Origin: Erinaceus europaeus
Taxonomy: Eukaryota > Chordata > Mammalia > Eulipotyphla > Erinaceidae
Direction: 5' to 3'
Assembly: GCF_950295315.1 (NCBI RefSeq)
Contig: NC_080179.1
Coordinates: forward strand, 65,375,126 to 65,439,125
Length of the DNA: 64,000 nucleotides
Shown: piece by piece, positions 22,843 through 33,650 of the stretch
Layout of the letters: every line of letters starts with the position of its first letter
Numbering within the stretch: position 1 is the first letter of the stretch
Translations under genes and position numbers: made by a program
The notes under the pieces: generated by a model
Seen by the model: the letters and a program-made list of their open reading frames with translations, nothing else
The model's database searches: none
Told to the model about the DNA's origin: nothing

Positions 22843-23033
22843 AAAAAGGGGGGGGAGAAGGGAAGACAGAGAGGGGGAGAGAAAGACAGACACCTACACA
22901 CCTACTTCACCACCCATGAAGCTACCTCCCACTGAAGGTGGGGAGCTAGGGGCTCAAACCCGCATTTCTAACTCTGGTCCTTGTGCTTTGCGCCAGGTAT
23001 GCTTAACCTGCTGGACTGCCACCCGAAGCTCCC
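22843..23033 (-). mobile_element. SINE family 1, minus arm of a tail-to-tail pair
   Basis: A G8 run is followed by the GA-rich complement of the pyrimidine segment (gggaagacagagagggggag), then the head to 'gccacccgaagctcccc'. It lacks its CAA-rich tail, so the two SINEs meet with little spacer. Confidence 0.85.
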
Positions 23034-23458
23034 CATGGCTGTATTTCTATGGCTCATCATACCAGACTAGAACCAGGAAATGACAATGCTCATGTCAAGT
23101 TGCCACTAGCCAAAAATACTTTAGAGAAAAGGATTTACTATTTGACTCCTTTGGATAAATAAATAAAGTAAGTGTGGGATAAGGAAAATTGTAAACTACT
23201 CTCACCATTGTTACATAAACCAAGATATACCAAGTCATCTATTTCAGATTCCCATTATTTGGTTTGAATTTTACTAATTGAGTAGCTCTAAAATCCAATG
23301 ACTATATCCACCATTGTGAGGGAAGAAAACTCACTGAAAATGCAAATGGAAGACTTTAAGTTTAAAACTTCAGTATATTATAAATCTTCCAATAGATCAG
23401 GTTTTAATAAAAGGCACTGATAAAAACTTTCACACTGAAATTCAACTATTGAAATCAA

Positions 23459-23690
23459 ATGGTGGCAAACCTTGTTGAGCGCACGTTACAAAATGGAAAG
23501 ACCCAGGTTCGAGCCCTGGGTTCCCACGTACAGAAGGAAAAGCTTGAAAGCTTTGTGAGTGGTGAAGCATGGCTGCAGGTGTCTCCCTGTCTCTCCATCT
23601 CTATCAATCCCTTCCCTCTCAACCTCTCAATTTTTGGCTGTCTCTATCCAATAAACACATACAGATAAAATTTAAAAGTAAAACTAATTA
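23459..23690 (+). mobile_element. SINE family 1, older subfamily
   Basis: B-box GGTTCGAGCCC is intact near 23507, then a shortened middle (gagtggtgaagcatggctgc) and a tail 'tatccaataaacacatac'. It lacks both the CAA stretch and the 3' module, so it differs from the main short form. Confidence 0.8.
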
Positions 23691-23890
23691 AAATTCAACA
23701 ATTTTCATTAAAATTCAGGCATCCTAACTATTTGATTATAAATACCCCATGGCCCTACCAGCATGTTAAACAAAACAAAACAAAAAAAGGAAAGTAATTA
23801 GAAGATTATTGATCCTTAGGACATTTTGTTTCTGGAAAATGACTCATGGATATAAGTGGAGCAGTAGAAGATAATGTAAATGAAACAATT

Positions 23891-24110
23891 GAGGGGTCAG
23901 GTGTGGTGCACTTGGCTTAGTGCACACTTTACCATTCAAGCCCCTTCCTTCACACTTGCAGGGGGGAAAGCTTTATAAGTGGTGGAGCACTGTTGTAGGT
24001 GTCTCTTTGCCTCTCTATCTCCCCTTACCCTAATTTATCTTTGTTTTAGCAAATGTAAGGAAAATAAATGAAAACAAGTAAAACGTTTTAAAAAGGAAAG
24101 AAGCTTAAAA
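23891..24110 (+). mobile_element. SINE family 1, older subfamily
   Basis: Diverged head (ggtcaggtgtggtgcacttg), partial deletion near the B-box, then ataagtggtggagcactg and a pyrimidine segment ending in an A-rich region. Confidence 0.75.
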
Positions 24111-24385
24111 AAAAATTACATCATAATACTGGTCTAAAATTGTACAATAAGCACTCTGGCTTTCATAATTTTGTATCTGTCTTACTTCTTATTTACAAAT
24201 ATCTCTTCGTTGTCAAATTTATACCTTAAAATAGTTTCAAACTCTATGTTTCACAGAAAGTCTGCATTATCGTGGTTTCTTTTCAGAAAGCAAAACTGAG
24301 ACAATGGCTTGAGTGCAAAATAAAAATGTTTTTGAAAGAGATATCTAGGAAGGAAGGAGGAAAAGGGAGCACAAGATTGATTTTC

Positions 24386-24539
24386 TTCTTTTTAATAATT
24401 TATTTATTAATGAGAAAGATAGGAGGAGAGAGAGAGAAAGAACCAGACATCACTCTGGTACATGTGCTGCCAGGAATTGAACTCAGAACCTCACACTTGA
24501 GAGACCAATGCTTTATCCACTATGCCACCTCCCAGATCA
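24386..24539 (-). mobile_element. SINE family 2 (tRNA-like), with TSD
   Basis: The 16-bp perfect TSD cacaagattgattttc lies at 24370-24385 and 24540-24555. On the minus strand the head reads ggtggcatagtggataaagc, a good A-box context, then a B-box variant gagttcaattc. An (AATAA)n-type tail follows. It is short (about 154 bp) and lacks the long pyrimidine-CAA body of family 1. Confidence 0.92.
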
Positions 24540-24789
24540 CACAAGATTGATTTTCTATGAATTACCACTGAGCGCTCATCATGCATGGGTGACTTGAGGT
24601 ACAGTGTCAAATATGACTTTAAAGTTTGCTGGAATGGAAGAGAGCATCTAACCACCAGAAACCATCTCTTTGGTCAACAGCTGTTCTCTTGGGTGTAAAC
24701 TCCTCAGATTCCTAAATTATTCTGGGAATCAGAATACATAAGTAGATTTTTCACACTTGTCAGGAAACCCGGGACAGAAAATAAGATTT

Positions 24790-25076
24790 TTTTTTTAATA
24801 TTTTATTTTATTTATTTATTCCCTTTTGTTGCCCTTGTTGATTTATTGTTGTAGTTATTATTGTTGTTGTCATTGTTGGATAGGACAGAGAGAAATGGAG
24901 AGAGGAGGGGAAGACAGAGAGGAGGAGAGAAAGATAGACACCTGCAAACCTGCTTCACCGCCTGTGAAGCGACTCCCCTGCAAGTGGGGAGCCAGGGTTC
25001 GAACCGGGATCCTTATGCCGGTCCTTGCGCTTTGCGCCACCTGCGCTTAACCTGCTGCTCTACAGCCCGACTCCCC
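24790..25076 (-). mobile_element. SINE family 1, short form, young copy
   Basis: The perfect 15-bp TSD cagaaaataagattt lies at 24775-24789 and 25077-25091. Body nearly matches the copy at 55518-55811, differing by a handful of substitutions in the head, with B-box GGTTCGAACC intact on the minus strand. The tail is (AAATA)n. One of the two youngest-looking SINEs here. Confidence 0.95.
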
Positions 25077-25147
25077 CAGAAAATAAGATTTCTATGTAAA
25101 CATATAACAAAAAATGAGGAAGCATATCACATTCATATTGATGAACT

Positions 25148-25231
25148 TATTTCTTCAACTGAGTACTTATAATATGTCAGGCACTGGTGTAGGCATAGAA
25201 ATAAAACAGTAAATGAAACAGACTTCAATCT
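25148..25231 (+). repeat. L2-like ancient repeat, left part
   Basis: The sequence 'gtcaggcactggtgtaggca' followed by 'acagtaaatgaaacagac' is typical of mammalian L2 3' sequence. It is split by the SINE at 25232-25560 and probably continues at 25575-25630. Recalled similarity, no search. Confidence 0.55.
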
Positions 25232-25560
25232 TGGGGGGCCTTGTAATATCACCAAGGGTTAAACACACATGACTCAAAGTGCAGGGAGTGAGTAAGGATC
25301 CTGGTTCAGGCCCTCTGCTCCCACCTACTGGAGTCCCTTCACAGGCTATGAAGCAGGTCTGAAGGTGACTATCTTTCACTCCCCCTTCTGTCTTCCCTCC
25401 TCTCTCAATTTCTCTCTGTCCTATCCAACAACAATGACAGCAATAACAACAATAAACAACAAAGGCAACAAAAGGGAAAAAATAGCCTCCAAGAGCAGTG
25501 AATTCATGATGCAGGCATAGAGCCCCAGTGATAACCCTGAAGGCAAAAAAAAAAAAAAAA
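25232..25560 (+). mobile_element. SINE family 1, long form, inside L2-like relic
   Basis: TSD aacagacttcaatct spans about 25217-25231 and 25561-25575. It has head, pyrimidine and CAA segments, then the 3' module (gcctccaagagcagtgaatt, then ataaccctgaaggc) and an A17 tail. Confidence 0.93.
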
Positions 25561-25757
25561 AACAGACTTCAATCTAAACTTTCATAAAGTTGAATATAGT
25601 AGGTTAAGAGGGTATAAATGGAAGAAAAACAACTTTAAAATATTAAATATTAAAATTCTATGGGACAAAAAGCCCTGTATATTTACAGAATAACATTATT
25701 GCTGGTGGGATTAGTAAACTCAGAAGTTCTGATGTGAGAGATATTTGAAGTGTTCAA

Positions 25758-26014
25758 TAGACTGTGAAGCAGGTCTGCAGGTATCTATCTTTCTCTCCCC
25801 CTCTCTCTCTGTTTTCCCCTCCTCTCTCCATTTCTCTCTGTCCTATCCAACAACAAAGCAACGTCAACAATGGCAATAATAACCGCAACGAGGCTGCAAC
25901 AACTAGGGCAACAAAAGGGGGGGAAAATGGCCTCCAGGAGCGGTGGATTCATGGTGCAGGCACCGAGCCCAGCAATAACCCTGGAGGAGAAAAAAAAAAA
26001 AGAAAGAAGAAGAA
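25758..26014 (+). mobile_element. SINE family 1, long form, 5'-truncated
   Basis: It starts at 'actgtgaagcaggtctgcag', so the tRNA head with the Pol III promoter is missing. The rest is well preserved, with 3' module at about 25925-25990 and an A/GAA tail. 5' truncation is rare for SINEs and suggests incomplete reverse transcription. Confidence 0.9.
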
Positions 26015-27240
26015 TATGTTTGTTCATCTTGCAAGATCTATGACTTTGTCCGTGAGTCAGATAAGTCGTTAAAGGTTTAGAGCACTGCTGATTGCTACCT
26101 GTTTTTTTTTAATGTATACTTAATCTCTACTAATCCTTCATATTGAAGTTTAATTGTTAGTCCTCAAAAAGTTCCTGAAAGCTATCACTCGATCAATTCT
26201 CCCGTCTATATGTTCTGATAATACTGCATGCCTTTTCTTCAAGCACTATAATCCAGTATGTATTTGCATTTTTATAGAATAATTCGATAACTTTCTGTTT
26301 TACTACGGGACTATAAAAAAGCTTCCCAGAGTCAAGATTTTTGCCCTGCACAGTGCTAAGGAAAAATGATAGGGACATTAAATCAATGGGTAAGTCAACG
26401 AAATCTTGGACTAAAGGAATGGAAGCAGGAAGTGACAAGATGTACATTTTGAAGTAATGCTTATATAATAAGAGAATGCTTACTACTCTATGAGAGTTAA
26501 CTCCATTTAAGAAGTAAGTAGCACTTCAAAATTACATATTAAAAAGTTCCATATGCATAGCCTTTGCTATCATGACAACAAAGTGTGTTTTTAGAATTTG
26601 AAAAGAAACGAAGACATGCACTTTCTTCAGTCAATTAAAAATATGTGGAAAAGCCACATTTCCTAGAGTAAAATGTTTTTATATATTCTTTTTTTCATTC
26701 TACTGCCTTTTCCCCATCCATATCTCATTCTTATTTCGAGATACAACTAAAACCCATCTCTTGATGCTTACTATAATGTTCAATCAATATTGATTAATAG
26801 ATTGCTACATTCAAACCCCTAGGTCTGGTTAATGTGTGTTTAATTATCTTTTCTCCCTGATTTCACAGGTAAAATAGTCACAACAATAATGTATCTACAC
26901 AAGTAGCAGCAGGAAGCTAACTGGATGATTGATGAACTGCACTTGGAATCGTTTTTCCACTCCCAGCAAACATTTCTCTTAGTGGCAGAATATCTGGATT
27001 TCAAATATGATGATGACTTCATTGTGTACTTTACCTACATTCTTTAAATGACAAATTTATTGTTAAAGTTACCAGCTATTTTACTAATTTTATATAGCTT
27101 GATTTTATGCCGTATTTCTAGACTTTTCCCTTCATCTTAAATTTTATGTAAGAATCAAAATCTGAAAGCCGAAATCCAAATTCATATTTGTTTATTCAAA
27201 TCTTCAAATAAAATAAATGGTTTTATTAAATTAGCTAAGT
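26015..27240. other. No recognised element
   Basis: 1.2 kb of single-copy-looking AT-rich sequence. Segment 26840-27030 is somewhat less AT-rich. No exon supported. Confidence 0.5.
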
Positions 27241-27241
27241 T

Positions 27242-27538
27242 GGGGAGTCGGGTGGTGGCACAGTGGGTTAAGAACACATGGAGTGAAACTCAAGGACCAG
27301 AGTAAGGATCCAGGTTTGAGCCCCCGGCTCCCCATCTGCAGGGGGGTCACTTCACAAGCGGTGAAGCAGGTCTGTGGGTATCTATCTTTCTCTCCCCCTC
27401 TCTGTCTACCCCTCCTCTCTCCATTTCTCTCTGTCCTTCCTGGCAACAACAGCATTAATAACAACAATAATAATAACAACAACAATGACAAAAAACAAGG
27501 GCAACAAAAAGGAAAATAAATAAAATATTTTTTTAAAA
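27242..27538 (+). mobile_element. SINE family 1, short form
   Basis: Complete, with a T-containing B-box (ggtttgagcc) at about 27311. Tail 'aaggaaaataaataaa'. Moderately diverged. Confidence 0.92.
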
Positions 27539-27735
27539 AGGCAAGTAAGACATGAAAAATCAGTAATGGAGCATTTGGTTGTTGTTGTTAAGATTTTCTT
27601 TTATCTTTATACACTTAGAAATGAAGTTGGGTATAAAGTCTCAAGTTTACAGCTCACAGTTATTTTGCTATTTTTATTCATGTTATTTCTGAAAAAAATG
27701 TTTTAATATAATGAAGCTCAATTTAAAATATAAAG

Positions 27736-27995
27736 GGGAGTTGGCAGTAGTGCAGTGGGTTAAGGGCATGTGGCGCAAAGCACAAGGTCCAGCATAAGGA
27801 TCCCGGTTCAAGCCCCTGGCTCCCCCTGGCACAGGTGGTGAAGCAGATCTGCAGGTATCTGTCTTTCTCTCCCCCTCTCTGTCTTCCCCTCCTATACAAC
27901 AACAATGACATCAATAACAACAACAATAATAACTAAAACAACAATAAAAAAACAAGGACAATAAAAGGGAAAATAAATAAATATTAAAAAACATA
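27736..27995 (+). mobile_element. SINE family 1, short form with internal deletions
   Basis: The TSD aaatataaag-type repeat flanks it. The head runs to 'ggttcaagcccctggctccc'. The segment that normally carries the gtcgcttcac block is deleted, and part of the pyrimidine region is missing before cctatacaacaac. Confidence 0.9.
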
Positions 27996-28421
27996 AAAAT
28001 ATAAAGAACTGGGAAAACAAACTTTGCAAGAATTAAAGAAGTTAGAAATAATCAAATGCTGTCTTAAATGACCACAGGCTATGTAACTGATTAAAAATAA
28101 ACAAATACAGAGATCATGGATTTGTGTATGTATGTGTGTGTAATTTTGTTATTTCTGTGAGTGTATGATTATTTATGTTATGACCACATTTTACCATGCA
28201 TCAAAGACAGTTTGTGAGTTCCTCACCATAGTACATTTTTAAAGAGAACGTTAAAGTCAGATATGGCAAAATAAAAACAAGTTTTCATGAGAATATTTTA
28301 TCAAATGATAGATGAAGGCATTTTATTTCTGTTTTTCTCTTTTAATTTCTGTCACTAAGTTTATCTCTGGGGCTTGGTGTCTTCAAACTTCCAGCAATTC
28401 TTAGAGACTACATTTTTAAAG
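27996..28421. other. No recognised element
   Basis: AT-rich sequence with a short TATG/TGTG patch at 28120-28142. Nothing supported. Confidence 0.5.
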
Positions 28422-28427
28422 GACAGG

Positions 28428-28924
28428 TGTCAGGCTAGCGTTGTGGGAGAGAAGAAACCAGGAACTCCTGGCGGAGCAGGAACGCAAATCTTTATTCATT
28501 GGGACACTCCAGAGTTGGGTGTGATCACAGCGGGTTTAGGCCACGTGGAGCTAGCAAAATGGCTGCCTCCCATTATGCATGCCAGCCCTTCTCCAGGTCA
28601 GGAAGTGGAAGAGAAAGACAGAGAGAGAGTGAAGAGCAGCGGGCTTTATAGGGTAAAAACAGAAGTGGCAAGTTGGAACCGGATTGGCTAGAAAAGGGAA
28701 TGGAGAAAAAAAGGCACTCTGGGAAGGTAGACAGCTTCCGGAGCAATGGCTGGGATAGTTTTTAGCTTGTGGGAATGGGCCATACCCTGAGGGGGTAATG
28801 TGGAGGCATGGAGTCATTTTTAAAACAAGTCAGAACATTGATATGTAAATAATAATACTCACATGGAAATATGGTGGTTTGTGGGTTCTGCCTAACTCAA
28901 CTACATCTGTACAATTTCCCAACA
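28428..28924 (-). mobile_element. Solo LTR, endogenous retrovirus, 497-bp type
   Basis: On the minus strand it starts TGTTGGGAAATTG and ends CTAGCCTGACA, with the perfect 6-bp TSD gacagg at 28422-28427 and 28925-28930. It carries TATAAAG (complement of 28644-28650) and AATAAA (complement of 28491-28496) in the right order and spacing. Its body differs from the 444-bp type. No internal viral sequence adjoins it. The minus 88-codon and plus 105-codon frames through it are fortuitous. Confidence 0.9.
28644..28650 (-). promoter_or_regulatory. LTR TATA box
   Basis: TATAAAG on the minus strand, about 150 bp before the minus-strand AATAAA at 28491-28496. This implies an R region longer than in the 444-bp LTR family. 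Confidence 0.65.
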
Positions 28925-28930
28925 GACAGG

Positions 28931-29050
28931 GAAGGGGAGAGGAAAGAAGAGAAGAGAGAGTGAAAGGGCACCTTCAGTAATGTTCCATCACTGGTGAAGC
29001 TCTAGCCCAATCCCCAGGTGGGGAACGAGAAGGCTTTCAAGCAAGATCAG
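28931..29050 (-). mobile_element. Old SINE fragment
   Basis: A GA-rich start, then 'ccatcactggtgaagctc' and 'aggtggggaacgagaaggct', resembling the middle and head of a minus-strand family 1 SINE. The LTR may have inserted at its tail end. Confidence 0.5.
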
Positions 29051-29217
29051 CCCAACTTCCAAAAAATTAATTTTAATGAGTAGTACGTTACTTTATCATA
29101 CAGATCTTGAAAAAATGCAAATTAACACAACATTTGCAGAAAGTATTAGAAGATTTTGCAATGTTTTGAATAAAGTATAGTGTTCTCTTTGCTAGGTCTT
29201 ATTCATTTTAGAAAAAA

Positions 29218-29432
29218 AGTGGCTCACCAGGTTAAGTGCACACATTACTATGTACAAAGACCCCAGGTTTAAGCCCCTGGTCTCCATCTGCAGGGAGAGT
29301 CTCCATTCATGGTGAAGTAGGACTGCATCTCCCTCTCTCTCTATCCCTCTTTCTCATATATTTATCTCTCTCCCTATCTCCCCCCTTCTCTCAATTTATC
29401 TGTCCTTTCAAATAATTTAAGAAAGAAAGAAC
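29218..29432 (+). mobile_element. SINE family 1, older subfamily
   Basis: Head from 'gtggctcaccaggttaagtg', B-box variant ggtttaagcc, then 'atggtgaagtaggactgca' and a long CT-rich segment ending in 'gtcctttcaaataattt'. Confidence 0.82.
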
Positions 29433-29449
29433 TGTCCCCATAAGCATTG

Positions 29450-29680
29450 TATTCATTCTGCAGGTAATAAAATAAATATTGTATACTGCACCAAAGTAAA
29501 ACAAAAACTCTGGGGTGAGGGAAATGATTCAGGCCCTGGAATATGATGGCAGAGGAGGACCTGGTGGGGGTTGTATTGTTATGTGGAAATGTTATACATG
29601 TACAAACTATTGTATTTTACTGTCATCCATAAACCATTAATCTCCCAATAAAGAAATTAAAACTAAAATAAAACATCACA
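29450..29680 (+). mobile_element. L1 3'UTR end fragment
   Basis: It contains the shared blocks tattgtatactgcaccaaag, atgatggcagaggaggacct and 'ggggttgtattgttatgtgg', as at 50.85-51.1 kb. It ends with the polyadenylation signal CAATAAAG at about 29648 and an A-rich tail. Confidence 0.85.
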
Positions 29681-29821
29681 CTGGAAGAAAATAAATACAC
29701 AAATGAATACATTAATTAATTATTTAATTAATATACGAGCTAGGGGCAGGAACATAATTCACCTGGTCATTGCCTGAATGGCAATATCAGCTTTTCAGGG
29801 CAATAGGGACCATCATCTATT

Positions 29822-30103
29822 TCTTTTTTTTTAAAAAAAAATTATATTTATTTTTATTTATTTTCCCTTTTGTTGCCCTTGTTGTTTTATTGTTGTAGTT
29901 ATTGTTGTTGTTATTAATGTCATTGTTAGATAGGACAGAGAGAAATGGAGAGAGGAGGGGAAGACAGAGAGGGGGAGAGAAAGACAGACACCTGCAGACC
30001 TGCTTCAGGTGGAGCACCACTGGGGGATCGAACTGGGATCTTTAAGGCGGCTCTTGTGCTTTGCGCCAAGTGCGCTTAACCCGCTGCACTACCGCCCGCC
30101 TCC
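29822..30103 (-). mobile_element. SINE family 1, short form with head deletion
   Basis: Tail, CAA-complement and GA-rich segments are well preserved, but after 'cagacctgcttcaggtgg' the sequence jumps to 'gcaccactgggggatcgaac', losing about 35 bp. The terminal head remains ('cgcttaacccgctgcactac'). Confidence 0.92.
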
Positions 30104-30369
30104 CCACTTCTATGTCTATAAAAGGGATTCATCAAACTACCTTCCTATTTTGGTAGTGAGCTCTATTGTTAAGTAAAGATCTCCTGAAGGAGAAGTACTC
30201 ATGAAAAGACTCTCTTGAAAGTGTAGCTTTTGTCTTCTTTCTGGCTCCTCCTAATATTCTCAATGTTGGCTCCACATCTTTCTCTTTTAAAAAATATTGG
30301 TTTGCTTGTTCATTTTTTTTTTTTTAATTAATGGAATGTCCAGTCTGGGTAGCTCATGGTCTTTTTCTT

Positions 30370-30562
30370 TTTTAATTATCTTTATTTATTTATTGGATAG
30401 AGACTCAGAAATCGAGAAGAAGGGGGAGACAGAGAAGGAAAGAGACAGAAAGATACCTGCAACCCTGCTTCACACCTGCAGGTGGGGACCAGGTATCAAC
30501 CTGGGTCCTTGCACATTGTTATCATGTGCACTCAACCAGGTGCACCACCACCCGGCCCCGCT
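30370..30562 (-). mobile_element. SINE family 1, older subfamily
   Basis: On the minus strand: head 'ggtggtggtgcacctggttg', B-box region 'ccaggttgatacc', then 'tgtgaagcagggttgcaggt' and a pyrimidine region, ending directly in an (AAATA)n tail without CAA repeats. Confidence 0.85.
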
Positions 30563-30765
30563 TTTTTTTTTAAATTATTATTAGAAACAGAGATAAACCA
30601 AGAGAGAAGTGAGAGACAGAGGAGAGAGAATGAGACACCTATAGCACTGCTTCACCATTCATGAGGCTTTTCCTGTGCAATAGGAAACCGAAGACTTAAA
30701 CCCAGACATTTGTGTATTTTAACATGTGTGATTGACCCGGGGCTTCACCACTCAGCCCCTTTATT
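30563..30765 (-). mobile_element. Old SINE
   Basis: Poly-T start, GA-rich stretch, 'cactgcttcaccattcatga' and a diverged head ending 'cttcaccactcagccc'. It abuts the SINE to its left, so the pair is tandem in the same orientation. Confidence 0.75.
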
Positions 30766-30999
30766 ATTATTTACATGATTATTTGTGATTAATAGTAGTT
30801 GAGAAGAGTGTGAGATTTCAGAATAGAGTTCCACACTGCACCCAAAACAAAGGTCCTAAGCCTGCAACCTCCCAATGATAATTGACATTATTCTCACAAA
30901 GTCTTAGAGACAAAGTGGTTACTTTACTTCTGGGTATATTCTGTTTGTTTATTTTTGGTTTTGCTTGTTTTATCTTTGCAAATACTTGTGTTTCAATTT

Positions 31000-31232
31000 T
31001 CTAGGTAGGCTCCACATATGAGTAAAACTATCCAGTAGTTCTCTTTCAACTCTTATTTCACTAGGCATAATCGAATGGATGGAACCTGAAGTTCCACCCA
31101 TTTTGTGCAAAAGGACACAATATCCTTTTTTATTGCAGAGTAGTATTACATGGAGTATACTACCCCCATTCACTCTTTATCCTAGTCATCTATCAATGGG
31201 CATTTAAATTGTTTTCACTTTTTGATATCAAC
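31000..31232 (-). mobile_element. L1 ORF2 C-terminal fragment
   Basis: The block at about 31118-31215 ('ttattgcagagtagtattac', then 'catctatcaatgggcattta') is the standard antisense end of L1 ORF2. It is inverted relative to the long L1. Confidence 0.75.
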
Positions 31233-32018
31233 GCATGGTTAATCGGATGGTTCCCTGAGACAAGACATCTGACAGAAGTCTCTGAAAGTCAGAGTTATGT
31301 CTTGGCATCATGAACAAGATTTTGGCACCAACACACTGGATTGAAGAGTGGGGAGGGGGTTACAGGTTCTGTCATCTTTTATCTTTGATGTCTCTCCTTT
31401 CTAATAAAATGTTTGATCTGGATACAGTGAAATCAGACATAGTTGAGGCCCGGTAGATGCCAAAAAAGAAAGGAAGGAACAAAACCAAACCACAGGGAAG
31501 TAAAATTTACCACCTTAAAATATACCTAATTAGCATAAGGATTAACTGCATATACATATACAAGTGTAAAGGAGGATTTCATTTTTTAAAACTGTGTCTC
31601 AATGTATAGGAAGACTTAATTCCTTTAACTCATACCAATAGTTGAGAGAGCAACTTAAATCTGGTAGGAGTCATAGCCATCTTTACTGTGCCTTTTCTGG
31701 TAACCTTTCCAAACTTTTGTTTCCCTTATATGCTCCTCTCCAGCACTCTGGAGAAAGTTGCATCAGGAAGTGACTTAAGACATTTTATTGAGTTGCTAGG
31801 AATCTACTAAGTTTCACAGCTATATGAAGGAGGTATGCATGATATTATTAAACTTTTGTTCACTTCTCTTATCAATCTGTCTGATATTAGTTTATTTCTC
31901 AGTCTAGAAGGATGAAATTGGGGAGGGGGTGTTCTACTTTTCTACTAGATAAAAACAAAACTAATAAACAAACAAGCAAAAAAAAAAAAAGAAGGGGAAA
32001 AGTTTAGGGGTGGGTCTT
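31233..32018. other. No recognised element
   Basis: No SINE, L1 or LTR recognised. An AATAAA at 31402 follows 'tctctcctttct', but no body is identified for it. A-rich run at 31976-31992. Confidence 0.45.
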
Positions 32019-32019
32019 C

Positions 32020-32270
32020 AAAATAGTTCACTTGAATGATATATACCTCCTATGTAAAATGCCTGACCCAAGTTTAAGCCTGGCCCTCATCCACCACACT
32101 AATGGAAACTTTAATGATATAGTACATTCATCTATCCATCCACCCACCTACCTATCATCACCTTTCTACCTGTCTACTTTCTCTACTTTCTCTACCTGTC
32201 ATCACCTTTCTCTCTCTCTCTTTTCATATCTGGCATAGTCAACCCAGAGTGATAAAGTCCCTGTAAGGAT
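32020..32270 (+). mobile_element. Old SINE family 1 relic with simple-repeat middle
   Basis: A diverged head ('aagtttaagcctggccctca') precedes a CATC/CTAC-rich microsatellite (32126-32230) where the pyrimidine segment would be. Confidence 0.5.
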
Positions 32271-32461
32271 CTAAAGTAAAGTTAAATATCAAATAGTTGA
32301 TTAATTTTACTTCTTAAGAAAGGCATAAACATGGGATTCTGTACATATATACACTACTCCATTTGATAATGGGATGTGAAAAATTAATTTTGAGAAAGCA
32401 AACCAAGTCATATTGCCTGATATCCTAAATATAGAATATTAATTAAAATGGTTGATTTAGA

Positions 32462-32945
32462 ATGGGGGAGATAGCAGAATAGGTATGTAAATAGATTGTA
32501 TGCCTGAGGCTTTGAGATCCCAATTTCTCTCTCTCTCTCTCTTCCTCTCTCTCTGTCTCCCCCACCCCCGCTCCTGACTAGTAAATCAGCAGACTTGCCA
32601 CACCTGTGGGCCCCACCCACTCCAGAAACAGATGGAATCAGGTACAAACCCTCAGTGCTCACCTGAAGATGATGATGATAATCATGGTGGTTGTGGTAGT
32701 GGTGGTGGTGGTGGTGTGTGTGTGTGTGTGTGTGTGTTTCACAAGCAGTCAAGCAGTGGAGTACTATTCCAGGAGTCTTTTTTCTCTTTTCATCTCTCTA
32801 TATTCCCTATTTCTCTTGGTCACTATCAAATGAAAAACAATTAAAAAGGAAAAAAATAGTGAGGATTGATAGACTGTTCATGTAAGCATGGAGTCCCAGC
32901 AATAATCCTCATGGGAAAAAATGAATGAAAGAAAGAAAGAAAGAA
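32462..32945 (+). mobile_element. Old SINE pair with GGT/GT expansion
   Basis: A family 3-like head at 32462-32520 (gtatgcctgaggctttgaga) runs into a CT repeat. A second, long-form-like SINE ends near 32925 with the 3' module remnant 'gagtcccagcaataatcctc'. Between them is (GGT)n(GT)n at 32689-32737. The His-rich minus-strand frame is a translation of this repeat. Confidence 0.55.
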
Positions 32946-32982
32946 TGAATGAATGAATGAATGAATGAATGAATGAATGAAT
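32926..32982. repeat. (GAAA)n(GAAT)n microsatellite
   Basis: Three GAAA units, then about 11 GAAT units, growing from the A-tail of the preceding SINE. Confidence 0.95.
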
Positions 32983-33094
32983 GACATTCTATGTCTCTGT
33001 GACTAAAAAATAAAATTCTCCAACCACTGAACCATTCTGTCTCTCTCTCAAGCCCCTGGCAGTCAATGCCTGCTGTGTATTTTTATATGTGTTC

Positions 33095-33650
33095 CATTTC
33101 TGGTATGATACAAATTGAATCACCTACCATGTGAAATTCTGTGCCTGACTTCTTCACTTAGAAACACATTTTAAAGATTCATCCATGTATAACATTTATA
33201 AATATTTTATTTATTTTTATAATGGGCAGTATTCCACTATATGTATATACCACACTGGGTTATCCATTTATTCATAGACAGATATTCAGACTATTCACAA
33301 ATTTTGGCTATTGTGAATAATGTTGCTCTGAACACACATAATTGTTTTCAGTTGTTTCATGGGAACATAAAGAAATGTGATTATGGGGTCATTTAATAAT
33401 CTATGTTTGACATTGTTGGACTATGCCAAGGATTTTTTCACAGTGGTAGAACAATTTGGCGATCCTGTTGGCGATGTGTAAGAGTTCTATTCATTCCACA
33501 TTAATGCCAATGCACTGTATTTCCCATTGTTTATGTTTTAACATTAGCTACTCTGCTGAGCGTCAAACAATATTTCAGTTTTTTAATTTGGCTAAGATGG
33601 CTTTTGCTTGGCAATATGTGTCACTTTAAATGATATTCTTTCCAATATTT
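33095..33650 (-). mobile_element. Old L1 ORF2 3' fragment
   Basis: The blocks 'cactatatgtatataccaca' near 33234, 'ttttggctattgtgaataat' near 33301 and 'gggaacataaagaaatgtga' near 33361 are the standard antisense L1 ORF2 end. Divergence suggests an old L1M-type element. Confidence 0.8.

Noticed and set aside
28374..28817. Frames of 105 and 88 codons over the 497-bp LTR, as possible host exon
   Set aside because: The sequence is bounded exactly by LTR termini and a 6-bp TSD. The frames lie on opposite strands with no conserved domain.
32408..32752. 114-codon minus-strand frame with His/Thr repeats
   Set aside because: Product of the GT and GGT microsatellites and a CT run inside old SINEs.
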